NCBI RefSeq assembly: GCF_000724625.1
Contig: NZ_CP007139.1
Location: 2,356,001-2,420,000, forward strand
Source: Fimbriimonas ginsengisoli Gsoil 348
GTDB taxonomy: Bacteria > Armatimonadota > Fimbriimonadia > Fimbriimonadales > Fimbriimonadaceae
Direction of reading: 5' to 3'
DNA length: 64,000 nt
How positions within the stretch are numbered: the stretch's first letter is position 1; each line of letters begins with the position of its first letter. Position numbers and translations under genes: made by a program. The notes beneath the pieces were generated by a model. That model worked only from the letters and a program-made list of their open reading frames with translations, ran no database searches and was not told the origin of the DNA. This document shows, piece after piece, positions 24,655 to 33,417 of the stretch.

Positions 24655-25917
24655 ATGGAGAACGCGAGCAAATGGCTTTCCTTTCTTGTGGCCACGGCCG
24701 CAATTGCCGCCATGTTCGGCTGTGGTCCGGCGAAGGCGCAAAACCCCGCTCCCGGCGAGCCGATGGAGCTTGCCTTCTGGAACGGTTTCTCCGGGCCGGA
24801 CGGCAAGGCGATGGAGCAGATCGTCAAGCAGTTCAACGCGGAGCATCCCCGCATCCACGTGAAGATGCAGATCATTCCGTGGGGGACGTACTACGACAAG
24901 GTCACCCTCGGCCTCGCCTTCGGCGGGGCGCCCGACGTCTTCATCCTCCACGCCAACCGGGTCCCCGAGTTCGCGTCACACGATGCCCTGAATCGGCTCG
25001 ACGACCTCGTCGCCTCCGATAAACTCGACAGCGCCGACTTCGTGCCGAAGGCATGGAATGCCGGCATCTGGCAAGGTAAGCGCTTCGCTCTCCCTCTCGA
25101 TTGCCACCCAGTCGGGATGTACTACAACGTCGACCTCTTCAAGAAGGCTGGGATTGATCATCCGCCAACCACGATGGCCGAGTTTCTGGACGACGCCCAC
25201 CGGCTGACCAAAGACACCGACGGGGACGGCAAGACCGACCAATGGGGATATGCGATGACGGACATCCACCTCGTTTCCACCACTTTCCTCGACCAGTTCG
25301 GAGGCGGCGTCTTAACGCCCGATATGAAGGCGTCGGCCCTTGATTCGCCCGCCAGCCTGCAGGCGGTGGAAACCCTGCTCGGGTTCAGCGACAAGGAGAA
25401 GATCAGCAACCCGCCCTCGGGGGACGATGGGTGGCGGGGCTTCCAAACCGGAAAGGTCGGTATGGTTTTCCAGGGAATCTGGATGATCGACTCGCTCGAA
25501 CAGCAGAAGGGGTTGAATTACGCCGCGGCGCCGGTCCCGTTCTTCGGCCCGGTACACACCGTGCAGGCAAGCAGCCATTGCATGTCGATGCCGGCCGCCC
25601 TGAAAGGCGCTCGGCGCGAGGCCGCGTGGAGCTTCATGCGATACCTGAGCGACCACAGCCTCACCTGGGCTAAGGGCGGGCAAGTTCCGGTCCGGCTCTC
25701 GATCCTCCACTCAACCGGCTTCCAAGACCTAAGGGTCCAACGCGAATTCGCCAAGCAGCTCGACTACGTGCAATACGAACCGTTCTCGACGGTGATCAAC
25801 CAGATCTCCGGGTTCGCCGACTCGGCGATCGACGCGAGCCTTAACCATGTCGACAAGCCGGAGACGCTCTTGAAAGACGCGGCGAGACGGGTGAACAACG
25901 TGTTGAGGCGGCAATGA
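24655..25917 (+). CDS. ABC sugar transporter substrate-binding lipoprotein
   Basis: 420 residues from ATG 24655. An in-frame ATG at 24634 would leave almost no leader, whereas AAAGAAG precedes 24655. A lipoprotein signal (FLVATAAIAAMFGC) is followed by a family 1 solute-binding fold: MELAFWNGFSGPDGKAMEQIVKQFN, GTYYDKVTLGLAFGGAPDVFIL, DTDGDGKTDQWGYAM. It captures an oligosaccharide outside the cell for the permeases at 25914 and 21434. It overlaps the next gene by four bases (ATGA). Confidence 0.92.
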   Translation: MENASKWLSFLVATAAIAAMFGCGPAKAQNPAPGEPMELAFWNGFSGPDGKAMEQIVKQFNAEHPRIHVKMQIIPWGTYYDKVTLGLAFGGAPDVFILHANRVPEFASHDALNRLDDLVASDKLDSADFVPKAWNAGIWQGKRFALPLDCHPVGMYYNVDLFKKAGIDHPPTTMAEFLDDAHRLTKDTDGDGKTDQWGYAMTDIHLVSTTFLDQFGGGVLTPDMKASALDSPASLQAVETLLGFSDKEKISNPPSGDDGWRGFQTGKVGMVFQGIWMIDSLEQQKGLNYAAAPVPFFGPVHTVQASSHCMSMPAALKGARREAAWSFMRYLSDHSLTWAKGGQVPVRLSILHSTGFQDLRVQREFAKQLDYVQYEPFSTVINQISGFADSAIDASLNHVDKPETLLKDAARRVNNVLRRQ

Positions 25918-26777
25918 GGAAGCGGGTGCAGGCCCGAGGGGCATGGCTCTTCCTCGCGCCGTACCTGGTGCTGTTTACGCTGTTCGTGCTCGCTCCCGTC
26001 TTCTATGGATTCTGGATCTCGCTGCACAACTGGCATATCCTCAGCAAAGACGTTCCGTTCGTGGGTTTGCGCAACTACACCAGCGCCATCAACGACGACC
26101 TGTTCCGCATTTCCTTGGTGCGAACCGGCTACTTCGTGTTGATGGTAGTGCCGACTAGCAATATCCTTTCGCTGCTATTCGCCCTCGCGTTAAACCAGAA
26201 GTATCGCGGAACCACCCTCTACAAGATCGCTTTCTATCTACCGGTCCTTCTGTCGGTCACCGTGGTTGCCGTGTTGTGGCGGTGGATGTACAGCCGGGAA
26301 TACGGGCTGCTCAACCACTATCTGGGAACCGATTTCCGGTGGTTGGAAGACCCGAAATCGGCGATGCCGGCCCTCGCCCTGATGAGTGTTTGGTGGGGCG
26401 CCGGCGGAAATATGCTGATCTACCTTGCCGGCATCAAGTCGGTACCGAAGGAGATCCAAGAGGCCGCCGAACTGGACGGCGCGAACCCCATTCAACGCTT
26501 TTGGAACACGACTTGGCCTTGGATCAAGCCGGTAACGCTGTTCTGCGTAGTCATGTCGATCATCGCCGCCTCGCAGGTTTTCGGTCAGACGTACATCCTC
26601 ACGCAGGGCAACCCCGCCTACTCGACGTTGACGGTGATCCTGTACATGTACCAGCAAGGATTCGGCCAATATCAGCTCGGCTACGCCTCCGCGGTGGCGT
26701 ATCTCCTCTTCCTGGTTGTCTTCGGCTTGACCCTCGTTCAGTTCAAATTGCTGGCGCCAGCCAAAGACCGGTCGTAA
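25914..26777 (+). CDS. ABC sugar transporter permease, MalF/UgpA type
   Basis: 287 residues, six membrane helices. The EAA loop is KEIQEAAELDGANPIQRFWNTTWPWIKPV. AWLFLAPYLVLFTLFVLAPVFYGFWIS is the typical first helix. It is translationally coupled to the binding-protein gene. Partner of the MalG-type permease at 21434(-). No ATPase gene is linked. Confidence 0.93.
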   Translation: MRKRVQARGAWLFLAPYLVLFTLFVLAPVFYGFWISLHNWHILSKDVPFVGLRNYTSAINDDLFRISLVRTGYFVLMVVPTSNILSLLFALALNQKYRGTTLYKIAFYLPVLLSVTVVAVLWRWMYSREYGLLNHYLGTDFRWLEDPKSAMPALALMSVWWGAGGNMLIYLAGIKSVPKEIQEAAELDGANPIQRFWNTTWPWIKPVTLFCVVMSIIAASQVFGQTYILTQGNPAYSTLTVILYMYQQGFGQYQLGYASAVAYLLFLVVFGLTLVQFKLLAPAKDRS

Positions 26778-26887
26778 GGCCGAAAACCGTCGCGGACTAC
26801 GGTGACTTGCCACCGCTCTCGGCAGCGAACCTACGTGCGAGGTGATCGAGCACTCGGCTTCCGGGGCTTACGAGAATCTGCCAAGAG

Positions 26888-27223
26888 TTATCGCAGGTCC
26901 CTTTCAACATAGGACTGCCAGTCTTGGGCCGTATGGAAAATGAGCAAGACCTAGATCGTATCACCAGCGACTCGGTAAACGGCAACGTGACCATGGCCAC
27001 CGGCGCGACGCTGCATGAGTAGCCTTCGTACGCCTTCAAATTCTTGAATGCTTTCTCCGAGTTGAGGATGCGACTCCAATTTCCGCATCTCCCGATAGAG
27101 AAACCTCTCGTAGGAGTCGGCATGTCGTTCTCCGTGCTCCTCGGCATTCCACCGCCAAATGCTCCTCATCGAAGCGCTGGCCCTGTGGGTGAGCACTAAG
27201 ATCAGCGACGTTCGGCCCGCCAC
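26888..27223 (-). pseudogene. ParE-like toxin with an internal amber stop
   Basis: The frame from 27223 gives 90 residues of a ParE/RelE fold (LILVLTHRASASMRSIWRW, FLYREMRKLESHPQLGE, GGHGHVAVYRVAGDTI) and stops at TAG, 26951-26953. Beyond it the same frame continues with VLLIFHTAQDWQSYVERDLR and a TAA at 26888-26890. That is exactly the expected last strand and tail of ParE. One substitution (probably GAG to TAG) has therefore truncated the toxin. The antitoxin gene overlaps its start by 22 bases and looks intact. Confidence 0.8.
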
Positions 27224-27468
27224 TTAGCCTTGAACTCCCTCAAATCCGACTCGGACTTCTCGAGGCTGACCAGCTCTCCACGATCCGCCTCATCGATACC
27301 CGCCTGAATCGCCTTATGCAGCTCCGGCGTCATTACGAATCCATCGGACTGAGGAATAGCCATGCCGACCCGATCGAGATATTCATTCACGGTTAAACCC
27401 ACGGCAGAGGCCCGCCGCTCAAAACCGGCGAATGCTAAATCGGACAGCTCAATGTGGTGGCGTAACAC
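27202..27468 (-). CDS. ParD-like antitoxin
   Basis: 88 residues from GTG 27468 with AGGGAG three bases upstream. The N-terminus (IELSDLAFAGFERRASAVGLTVNEYLDRV) suggests a ribbon-helix-helix-type DNA-binding fold. The C-terminal LHKAIQAGIDEADRGELVSLE plus a basic tail fits the toxin-wrapping part of ParD-type antitoxins. It overlaps the toxin gene by 22 bases. The toxin is broken, so the antitoxin may persist as a regulator or as protection from related toxins. Confidence 0.7.
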   Translation of the reverse strand: MLRHHIELSDLAFAGFERRASAVGLTVNEYLDRVGMAIPQSDGFVMTPELHKAIQAGIDEADRGELVSLEKSESDLREFKAKWRAERR

Positions 27469-27553
27469 GTTCTCCCTTAAGGACGATACACATTATTCTA
27501 GCGTTTCCGATACCGATACTTTGTCGGGAGTGCGGTGCTAGGATGGCGTTGCC

Positions 27554-30500
27554 ATGGCGGACCAGCTAATTCCCCGACGTGACTTTATCAAGCTGACCGG
27601 GGCGGCGGTTGCCGGCATATCGCTTCCCCGGAGGCCGGGGCAGAAGACGCCCGATGAGTTCGCGCGGCTTGTTCCTACCGACAAGAAGCTCGATCCGAAG
27701 TGGGTCGCCTCCCTCACCGCGCCCGGCAAGCGGGAGTTTTACCGAGGGGACGAGCTTAAGTTTATCGGGATGCCGGTAGGGGGAATTTGTGCCGGGCAGG
27801 TGTATCTCGGCGGTGACGGCCGCCTCTGGCTCTGGGACATCTTCAACCAGCTCAAGTTCGGGGTCGTGGACAAGAGCGTCGTTTTCCGAGGGGAAAAACT
27901 GAGCGCGGGGGGCGGGGCGAACTATATCGAGCCACCTCTTCAGGTGCACCCGTTCGCACAAGGGTTCTCTCTTCAAGCCGAAACCGCGGAGACGAAAACG
28001 GTACGCCCGCTGGACAGTTCCGGCTGGTCCGATATCGCGTTCTCGGGCGAGTATCCGATCGGGCTCGTGCAGTATCGCGATCCGGAGTCGCCGGTTTCCG
28101 TCGATCTAGAGGCGTTTTCGCCTTTCATCCCGCTAGACGAGGACGACTCCGGACTCCCGGCGGTAGTGATGCGCTACACGGTGAGAAACCTTACCGCGGA
28201 GCCGGTCAAGGTCCGGATCGCGGGTTGGATGACCAATCCGGTCGGCTTGCACACTGTTGGTCTCGGCGAGGCGAGATATGAGAACGAATCCAAAAAAGGG
28301 AAGAGCCACACCAGGATCGACTTTTCTCTCAAACCGGAGCCTCTGACCGAGCATATTCGTCCGCCTATCGTTTTCGACGATTTCGAATCCGACACGTACG
28401 CTCAGTGGACCGTCAGTGGGACCGCTTTCGGACCGGCTCCCTACGAGAGGTCGAAGTTGGCAGGCTACCAGGGCGATGTGGGCGGCACTGGCCGCTTCGT
28501 GGTGAATAGCCATAACGTTCGGAATGGTGAAAGCGTGGCGGCAGGCGATGCTCACACCGGCCGGATGGTCAGCCACGAGTTCACCATCCAGCGGCGGTAC
28601 ATCGAGTTCTGGATCGGCGGCGGAAACCATCCCGGTAAGACCTGCATCAATCTCCACATCGAGGGGGATCGCGTTCAAAGCGTGACGGGACATGACAGTA
28701 ACCAGATGCGCCGAGCGCACTTCGACGTGGGCAATTTCGAGGGGAGAAAGGCGACTCTCGAGATCGTCGACGAGGAGAGCGGAGCCTGGGGGAATATCGG
28801 AATCGACGACATCCGATTCGTCGATTCTGTGAGCGCGGTTCCTCTGGAGGGCCGGCCCGACGTGGGTGAAATGAGTCTCGCACTCCTCGGCAACCCGAAA
28901 GGTCACCGACACATTCACGGCCCTTCCGCCGATGAGATCCCCTACCTCGCCTTTGCGAATCCACATGAGCTGGGGCACCCACGCCAGACCCAAGATGGTC
29001 GTACCACCAGCGCGGCAAACACCGGCCTTTCCCTCGCGCCCGGCGCCAGCGAGACCTTCACCTTTTTGGTCGCCTGGCGGTTTCCGAACCTTGAATTACC
29101 GAAACTTGGCAAGGTCGGTCATCACTATGCCGCGCGCTTCGCAAACGTGGGGCAGGTCGTTCAACACATCGCAAATAACCTGCCGGGTCTCTATGGCAAG
29201 ACGAAGCTTTGGCACGAGACCTGGTACGACTCGACGGTTCCGCGATGGCTGCTCGACCGCACGATGGCGACGACGAGCACGTTGGCCACGATGACCTGCG
29301 TCCGATTCGCGAACGGGCGGTTCTACGGTTGGGAAGGGATCGGATGCTGTGAAGGGACCTGCGGCCATGTATGGCAGTACGCCCAGGCGATGGGGCGGCT
29401 CTTTCCCAAGTTGGAAAGGACGGTCCGGGAGATGGTCGACTTCGGCGTGGCGTTCCACCCGGAGACGGGGATCGTCGAGTTTCGGGGCGAGTACGGCAAT
29501 GGCTATGCTGCCGACGCGCAGGCGGGCTACGTCCTTCGCGCCTATCGCGAGCACCAAGTGAGCCGGGATTCGGCCTTTCTTCATCGGGTCTATTCGCGGG
29601 CGAAGAAGGCGCTGGAATATCTCATCTCGCAAGATCCTGATGAGGATGGAATTCTCGTCGGCCGACAGCACAACACGTTGGACGTCGACCTATACGGCCC
29701 TTCCTCATGGCTTTCATCCCTCTACCTGGCGGCCCTACGGGCGGGAGAAGAGATGGCGAAGGAGACGGGAGATAAACCGTTCGCCGCCCGTTGCCGCAAG
29801 ATCTTTTTGGTCGGTCAGAAGCGGTTTGTCCCCGTGATGTGGAACGGCGACTACTTTGTCCAGCGGGCCGATCCGGCTTATCCGGATGCGCTTCGATACG
29901 ACGACGGGTGCGAGGTCGACCAAGTGATGGGGCAGTGGTGGGCGTGGCAACTCGGTCTCGGGTGCATCATCGAGGGAGACCGCACTAAACGAGCGCTACG
30001 CGCCCTCTACCGGAACAACTTCCTGCCCGACGTCGGACCCTATCGCGACAAGTTCACCCCCGGTCGGTGGTACGCCATGCCGGGCGAGGGCGGGCTTGTG
30101 ATCTGTACGTTTCCCCGAGGCGATCGAGAACGAATTCTTGGCAACCGTCCGACCTGGGCGTCGATGTACTTCAACGAGTGCATGACCGGCTTCGAGTACG
30201 AAGCGGCCGGTCACATGATCTCCGAGGGCTTGGTGCGGGAAGGGCTGGCCGTGATCCGAACCGTCCACGACCGATACAGCCCGAGCCGCCGAAACCCTTA
30301 CAACGAGGTCGAATGCAGCGACCACTACGCCCGCTGCATGGCGGTCTACGGGGCGTATCTGGCGGTTTGTGGCTTCGAGTACCACGGCCCGAAGGGTCAC
30401 ATCGGATTCGCCCCCCGGGTGACGCCGGAGCATTTCCGGGCGGCCTTTACCGGTGCGGAAGGATGGGGGACCTATGAGCAGCGTATCGGGAAGTCGTTCG

Positions 30501-30703
30501 AAGCCAGCTTCCACGTAAAGCATGGTGAGTTGCGGTTGCGGACGATCTCCTTCGACGTCCCGATGGCGATCCCAACCTCCAATGTCCGGGTGACCGGTAA
30601 GCACGTCACCGCCACCGCCGCCCGCGTCGGCCGCCGAGTGACGGTGACGTTCAGTCAGGAGGTCGTGATCACCGAAGGAGAAACCGTTCGGCTTGGTCTC
30701 TGA
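27554..30703 (+). CDS. GH116-family (GBA2-like) glycoside hydrolase with a GH32-like insert, Tat-exported
   Basis: 1049 residues. RRDFIKLTGAAVAGISLP is a twin-arginine signal. The N-terminal beta domain is interrupted at about 272-425 by a module (VFDDFESDTYAQWTVSGTAFGPAPY, IEFWIGGGNHPGKTCINL, IGIDDIRFVD) that I recognise from levanase/GH32-linked proteins. The (alpha/alpha)6 catalytic domain from about 550 has GCCEGTCGHVWQYAQAMGRLFP, with a Glu at the position expected for the nucleophile, and DDGCEVDQVMGQWWAWQLG. Family members are beta-glucosidases or beta-xylosidases. No operon partners; TAGGAT nine bases before the ATG. Confidence 0.85.
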   Translation: MADQLIPRRDFIKLTGAAVAGISLPRRPGQKTPDEFARLVPTDKKLDPKWVASLTAPGKREFYRGDELKFIGMPVGGICAGQVYLGGDGRLWLWDIFNQLKFGVVDKSVVFRGEKLSAGGGANYIEPPLQVHPFAQGFSLQAETAETKTVRPLDSSGWSDIAFSGEYPIGLVQYRDPESPVSVDLEAFSPFIPLDEDDSGLPAVVMRYTVRNLTAEPVKVRIAGWMTNPVGLHTVGLGEARYENESKKGKSHTRIDFSLKPEPLTEHIRPPIVFDDFESDTYAQWTVSGTAFGPAPYERSKLAGYQGDVGGTGRFVVNSHNVRNGESVAAGDAHTGRMVSHEFTIQRRYIEFWIGGGNHPGKTCINLHIEGDRVQSVTGHDSNQMRRAHFDVGNFEGRKATLEIVDEESGAWGNIGIDDIRFVDSVSAVPLEGRPDVGEMSLALLGNPKGHRHIHGPSADEIPYLAFANPHELGHPRQTQDGRTTSAANTGLSLAPGASETFTFLVAWRFPNLELPKLGKVGHHYAARFANVGQVVQHIANNLPGLYGKTKLWHETWYDSTVPRWLLDRTMATTSTLATMTCVRFANGRFYGWEGIGCCEGTCGHVWQYAQAMGRLFPKLERTVREMVDFGVAFHPETGIVEFRGEYGNGYAADAQAGYVLRAYREHQVSRDSAFLHRVYSRAKKALEYLISQDPDEDGILVGRQHNTLDVDLYGPSSWLSSLYLAALRAGEEMAKETGDKPFAARCRKIFLVGQKRFVPVMWNGDYFVQRADPAYPDALRYDDGCEVDQVMGQWWAWQLGLGCIIEGDRTKRALRALYRNNFLPDVGPYRDKFTPGRWYAMPGEGGLVICTFPRGDRERILGNRPTWASMYFNECMTGFEYEAAGHMISEGLVREGLAVIRTVHDRYSPSRRNPYNEVECSDHYARCMAVYGAYLAVCGFEYHGPKGHIGFAPRVTPEHFRAAFTGAEGWGTYEQRIGKSFEASFHVKHGELRLRTISFDVPMAIPTSNVRVTGKHVTATAARVGRRVTVTFSQEVVITEGETVRLGL

Positions 30704-30842
30704 TGGGTACGTTCCGGCTGAGCCGTACACAGGATTGTGATTCCCGTGCAAACGATTCGATCTTCGTGGCTAGCCGACTCTAACTTTTCGGCGAGACGTC
30801 CAATCGAACTTAACGTGCCCCGATGAAACGTCCTGACCCTAC

Positions 30843-30859
30843 TAACCTGGTGTAGGTTA
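30843..30859. promoter_or_regulatory. Small inverted repeat upstream of the PilC-like gene
   Basis: TAACCT-GGTGT-AGGTTA in the 187-base gap 30704-30890. It is 31 bases before the start and could be an operator or an RNA stem. Nothing else stands out in this gap. Confidence 0.3.
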
Positions 30860-30890
30860 CGGAGTAGAAAGAGGTAGAAGGGTTTAACAC

Positions 30891-32195
30891 ATGCCGACGT
30901 TCGAGTATCAAGCGCAGGCGGCGGATGGCCGCGAGGTCAACGGCAGGGTTATTGGCGCGTCTTTGGACCAGGCGTTGCAGGATCTGGTCGCGAAAGGGAT
31001 GCAGATCACTAAGATTGGCTTGGCCGGAAACCCAAACGATCCGCTCGCCGGCATGTCGATCGCCTCTACCACGGTTCAAGGCGCCACCCCAGCAGAGTCG
31101 GCCGCCGAAGAGACGGGTCGAGAGGAGCCCGTCTATGACTACGGCCCCCCGACCGGCGAGCGCTCTTATGCCGAGACCAGTATCTGGGGGCCGCTTGTTG
31201 GCCAGGTCCCGCTGCCGGCGCTTCTCTTCTTCTTCCGGCAGGCGTCGACGATGTTCGAAGCGGGAGTCCCGGCCGTGCAGGCGCTGGAAACGCTGGCCGG
31301 ACAATCGCAGAGCGCCAAACTTTCCGGGATCATTCGGGAAATCGCCGGCCATGTGAAGGCAGGCCGGCCGATTTCGGCGGGCTTGCAGCGATACCCCGAG
31401 GTGTTCTCCCCGATCGTGGTAAGCCTCGTCCGGTCGGGCGAGCAAGGCGGCTTCTTGGACAACGCGATGGGGATCGTTGCGGGTTACCTCGAGCGAGAGA
31501 TCGAGCTCCGAAACCTGTACAAGCGGGTCACCTTCTATCCGAAGCTTCAAGTCGGTTTGTCGATGATCATCATCATCGCCGCGAACCTCATCATCGACTC
31601 CCTGGGCGGCACCGAGAAACTTCACTCGCCGCTAACTACCGCCACGACGTGGATTTGGTTGGGACCGCTGATCATCGCGCTGTTCCTATTCTTCAGGATT
31701 GGACTCGCCAACCCGGCGACCAAGTATCAGTGGGACACCATCGTGAGCAAGACGCCGTACATCGGAGAAACGATGAAACAGCTCAGCATGGCGAAGTTCG
31801 GGCGGGCGTTCGGGGCTCTCTATCGGGGTGGGGTTCCGATGCAAAAGGCGCTCACCCTGGCGGCCGACTCCTGCGGAAACGAATTCCTGCGGGCTCGCAT
31901 GTACACCGCCTACAAAGGGTTGGAGGACGGCCGCGGAATCACCGAGACGTTCCGCCAAACCCAAGCGTTCTCTCCTATCGTGATCGACATGGTGGGAACC
32001 GGAGAGCACACCGGCAACCTCGACCTCATGCTGGCCAAGGTCGCCCAGTACTACGAGGAGGAAGCCACCACCAGGTCGCTCAAAACCGGGCAGATCATGG
32101 GGGTGACGCTTGGATTGCTTGTCGCCATCTACATCGGCTACATCATCATTAATTTCTGGACCTCCCACTACGCTGGTCTGAGTACGGCAGGCTGA
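30891..32195 (+). CDS. Type II secretion / type IV pilus inner-membrane protein (GspF/PilC family)
   Basis: 434 residues. The N-terminal MPTFEYQAQAADGREVNGRVIGASLDQAL is the typical PilC start. Two repeated T2SF domains follow (FFRQASTMFEAGVPAVQALETLA and FGRAFGALYRGGVPMQKALTLAA), with three membrane helices ending in VTLGLLVAIYIGYIIINFW. It is the platform protein that turns ATPase motion into pilus or pseudopilus assembly. The linker at about 55-95 is Pro/Glu-rich and long for the family. Ribosome-binding site AAGAGGTAGAAGG; the next gene follows four bases after the stop. Confidence 0.9.
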   Translation: MPTFEYQAQAADGREVNGRVIGASLDQALQDLVAKGMQITKIGLAGNPNDPLAGMSIASTTVQGATPAESAAEETGREEPVYDYGPPTGERSYAETSIWGPLVGQVPLPALLFFFRQASTMFEAGVPAVQALETLAGQSQSAKLSGIIREIAGHVKAGRPISAGLQRYPEVFSPIVVSLVRSGEQGGFLDNAMGIVAGYLEREIELRNLYKRVTFYPKLQVGLSMIIIIAANLIIDSLGGTEKLHSPLTTATTWIWLGPLIIALFLFFRIGLANPATKYQWDTIVSKTPYIGETMKQLSMAKFGRAFGALYRGGVPMQKALTLAADSCGNEFLRARMYTAYKGLEDGRGITETFRQTQAFSPIVIDMVGTGEHTGNLDLMLAKVAQYYEEEATTRSLKTGQIMGVTLGLLVAIYIGYIIINFWTSHYAGLSTAG

Positions 32196-32199
32196 CCCG

Positions 32200-33309
32200 G
32201 TGGCGAAGACGCACTACGAAACGCTGGGACTTAAGCGCTCCGCGACGGCCGCGGAGATTAAGTCGGCGTATCGAAAAATTGTCCTAGCCCACCATCCCGA
32301 CCGGTCGAAAGATCCTCGTTCCGTTCAGATCTTTATGTCGGCGACGGAAGCCTACGATGTGCTCACGGACGCGTCCGCCAAGCTGCGTTACGACGAAGGG
32401 CTGAACGCCGAAGCGAAGCGGATAGCCGAACGGCAGCGTCAGGCGACGGCCACCCAACAGAAGGTGGCGGCGCCTTCCGGTCCCAGACCGGGATGGACGG
32501 AGACGGTCACCTCACCATCCACGGTAGCCGCCGACGTGAGCCGGCTCCCCGGATTGTTCGCGCGAGGCAAGCACGCGGAAGCCGAGAGCCTGGCCCGCGA
32601 AATCCTAGCCGTCTCCCCACGGCAGCCGGTCTGCTACGCCATTCTCGGGGACATCCACCGCGCCCGCGGAAACGTCAACGAAGCCGCCCGCATGTACGCC
32701 TACGCGGCGCAATTCGAACCGAATAATCCGGTCTATCAGAGACGATACGAAGAGCTGCTATCCAGCAATAAAGTCGTGGAAACGCGGCATCACCATTCGC
32801 AGCTTCAAGGCGAGGATAGGAAGGGGCTCGCCCCTTTAGTGGGCGGTGGATTGATTTTGCTGGCGGCGATCTTCTTGGCGATTAGCCCGGAGAAAGCGGT
32901 GTTTGGAAAAGTCGCCGGAATCTCCTCATGGACCGGCAGCTTGCCTATTGTCCTTTTTCTTGCTGGGGTCTCGGTCGGCGCGACGCTGGCAATTGGGAAT
33001 CTACTCGACCGGTTCCAATCGCTGACTACCACCGCCACCGGCCGAATCGGCCCAGCGGTGGCCCTGGCGCTCGTCGCCGTCGTCAACTTCTGGGCGGCGT
33101 TGTTGCTTTACTTATCGATGGGAGCTTTTCAAAACGCCTTTAACTACTCGACGACCCGGATTATGGCCGGCGTGGTCGTAGCGACCGTAACTCTGGCCTT
33201 CGCCAGCAGCGCCCACGTCGTCGCTGCCCAGGCATTAACCTGGGGCGGAAACCTCGTCTATCTCGGCGCCCTCATCGGCTGGCTCGTGGCGGATCAGATG
33301 AAAGGATAA
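32200..33309 (+). CDS. DnaJ-domain membrane protein with TPR-like linker
   Basis: 369 residues from GTG. A J-domain at 1-70 has the HPD motif (VLAHHPDRSKDP). About 110-185 holds TPR-like helices (GKHAEAESLAREILAVSPRQPVCYAILGDIHRARGNVNEAARMYAYAAQFEPNNP). The C-terminal half has four membrane helices. It would recruit Hsp70 to the membrane. Coupled to the GspF/PilC gene (four-base gap), which suggests a role in pilus or secretion assembly; that link is inference. Confidence 0.8.
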   Translation: MAKTHYETLGLKRSATAAEIKSAYRKIVLAHHPDRSKDPRSVQIFMSATEAYDVLTDASAKLRYDEGLNAEAKRIAERQRQATATQQKVAAPSGPRPGWTETVTSPSTVAADVSRLPGLFARGKHAEAESLAREILAVSPRQPVCYAILGDIHRARGNVNEAARMYAYAAQFEPNNPVYQRRYEELLSSNKVVETRHHHSQLQGEDRKGLAPLVGGGLILLAAIFLAISPEKAVFGKVAGISSWTGSLPIVLFLAGVSVGATLAIGNLLDRFQSLTTTATGRIGPAVALALVAVVNFWAALLLYLSMGAFQNAFNYSTTRIMAGVVVATVTLAFASSAHVVAAQALTWGGNLVYLGALIGWLVADQMKG

Positions 33310-33315
33310 GTCGGA

Positions 33316-33391
33316 GGCGTTGGGCGTTGGGCGTTGGGCGTGGCGGATAAGGATTTGGGACCTAACGCCTAGCGCCCAACGCCCAGCGCCC
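33316..33391. repeat. GGCGTTG heptamers with an inverted arm
   Basis: Three GGCGTTG units at 33316-33336 and an inverted array (AACGCC/CAACGCCCAGCGCC) at 33363-33391 form a large imperfect hairpin after the DnaJ-like gene. The same heptamer is the IS target at 13435-14729. Confidence 0.75.
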
Positions 33392-33405
33392 TTCCCCAAC
33401 CCTGC

Positions 33406-33411
33406 CATAAT
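33406..33411 (+). promoter_or_regulatory. -10 element CATAAT, six bases before the malate dehydrogenase start
   Basis: CATAAT, then CGAGAA, then GTG at 33418. No Shine-Dalgarno. Fits a leaderless transcript. Confidence 0.5.
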
Positions 33412-33417
33412 CGAGAA

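Noticed and set aside
26951-26953. TAG as a recoded amino acid
   Set aside because: The special tRNA found reads UGA, not UAG, and no other gene here has an internal TAG. A nonsense change is simpler.
26797-27147. Minus-strand frame of 116 codons
   Set aside because: Shadow of the ParE-like frame; no recognisable motif.
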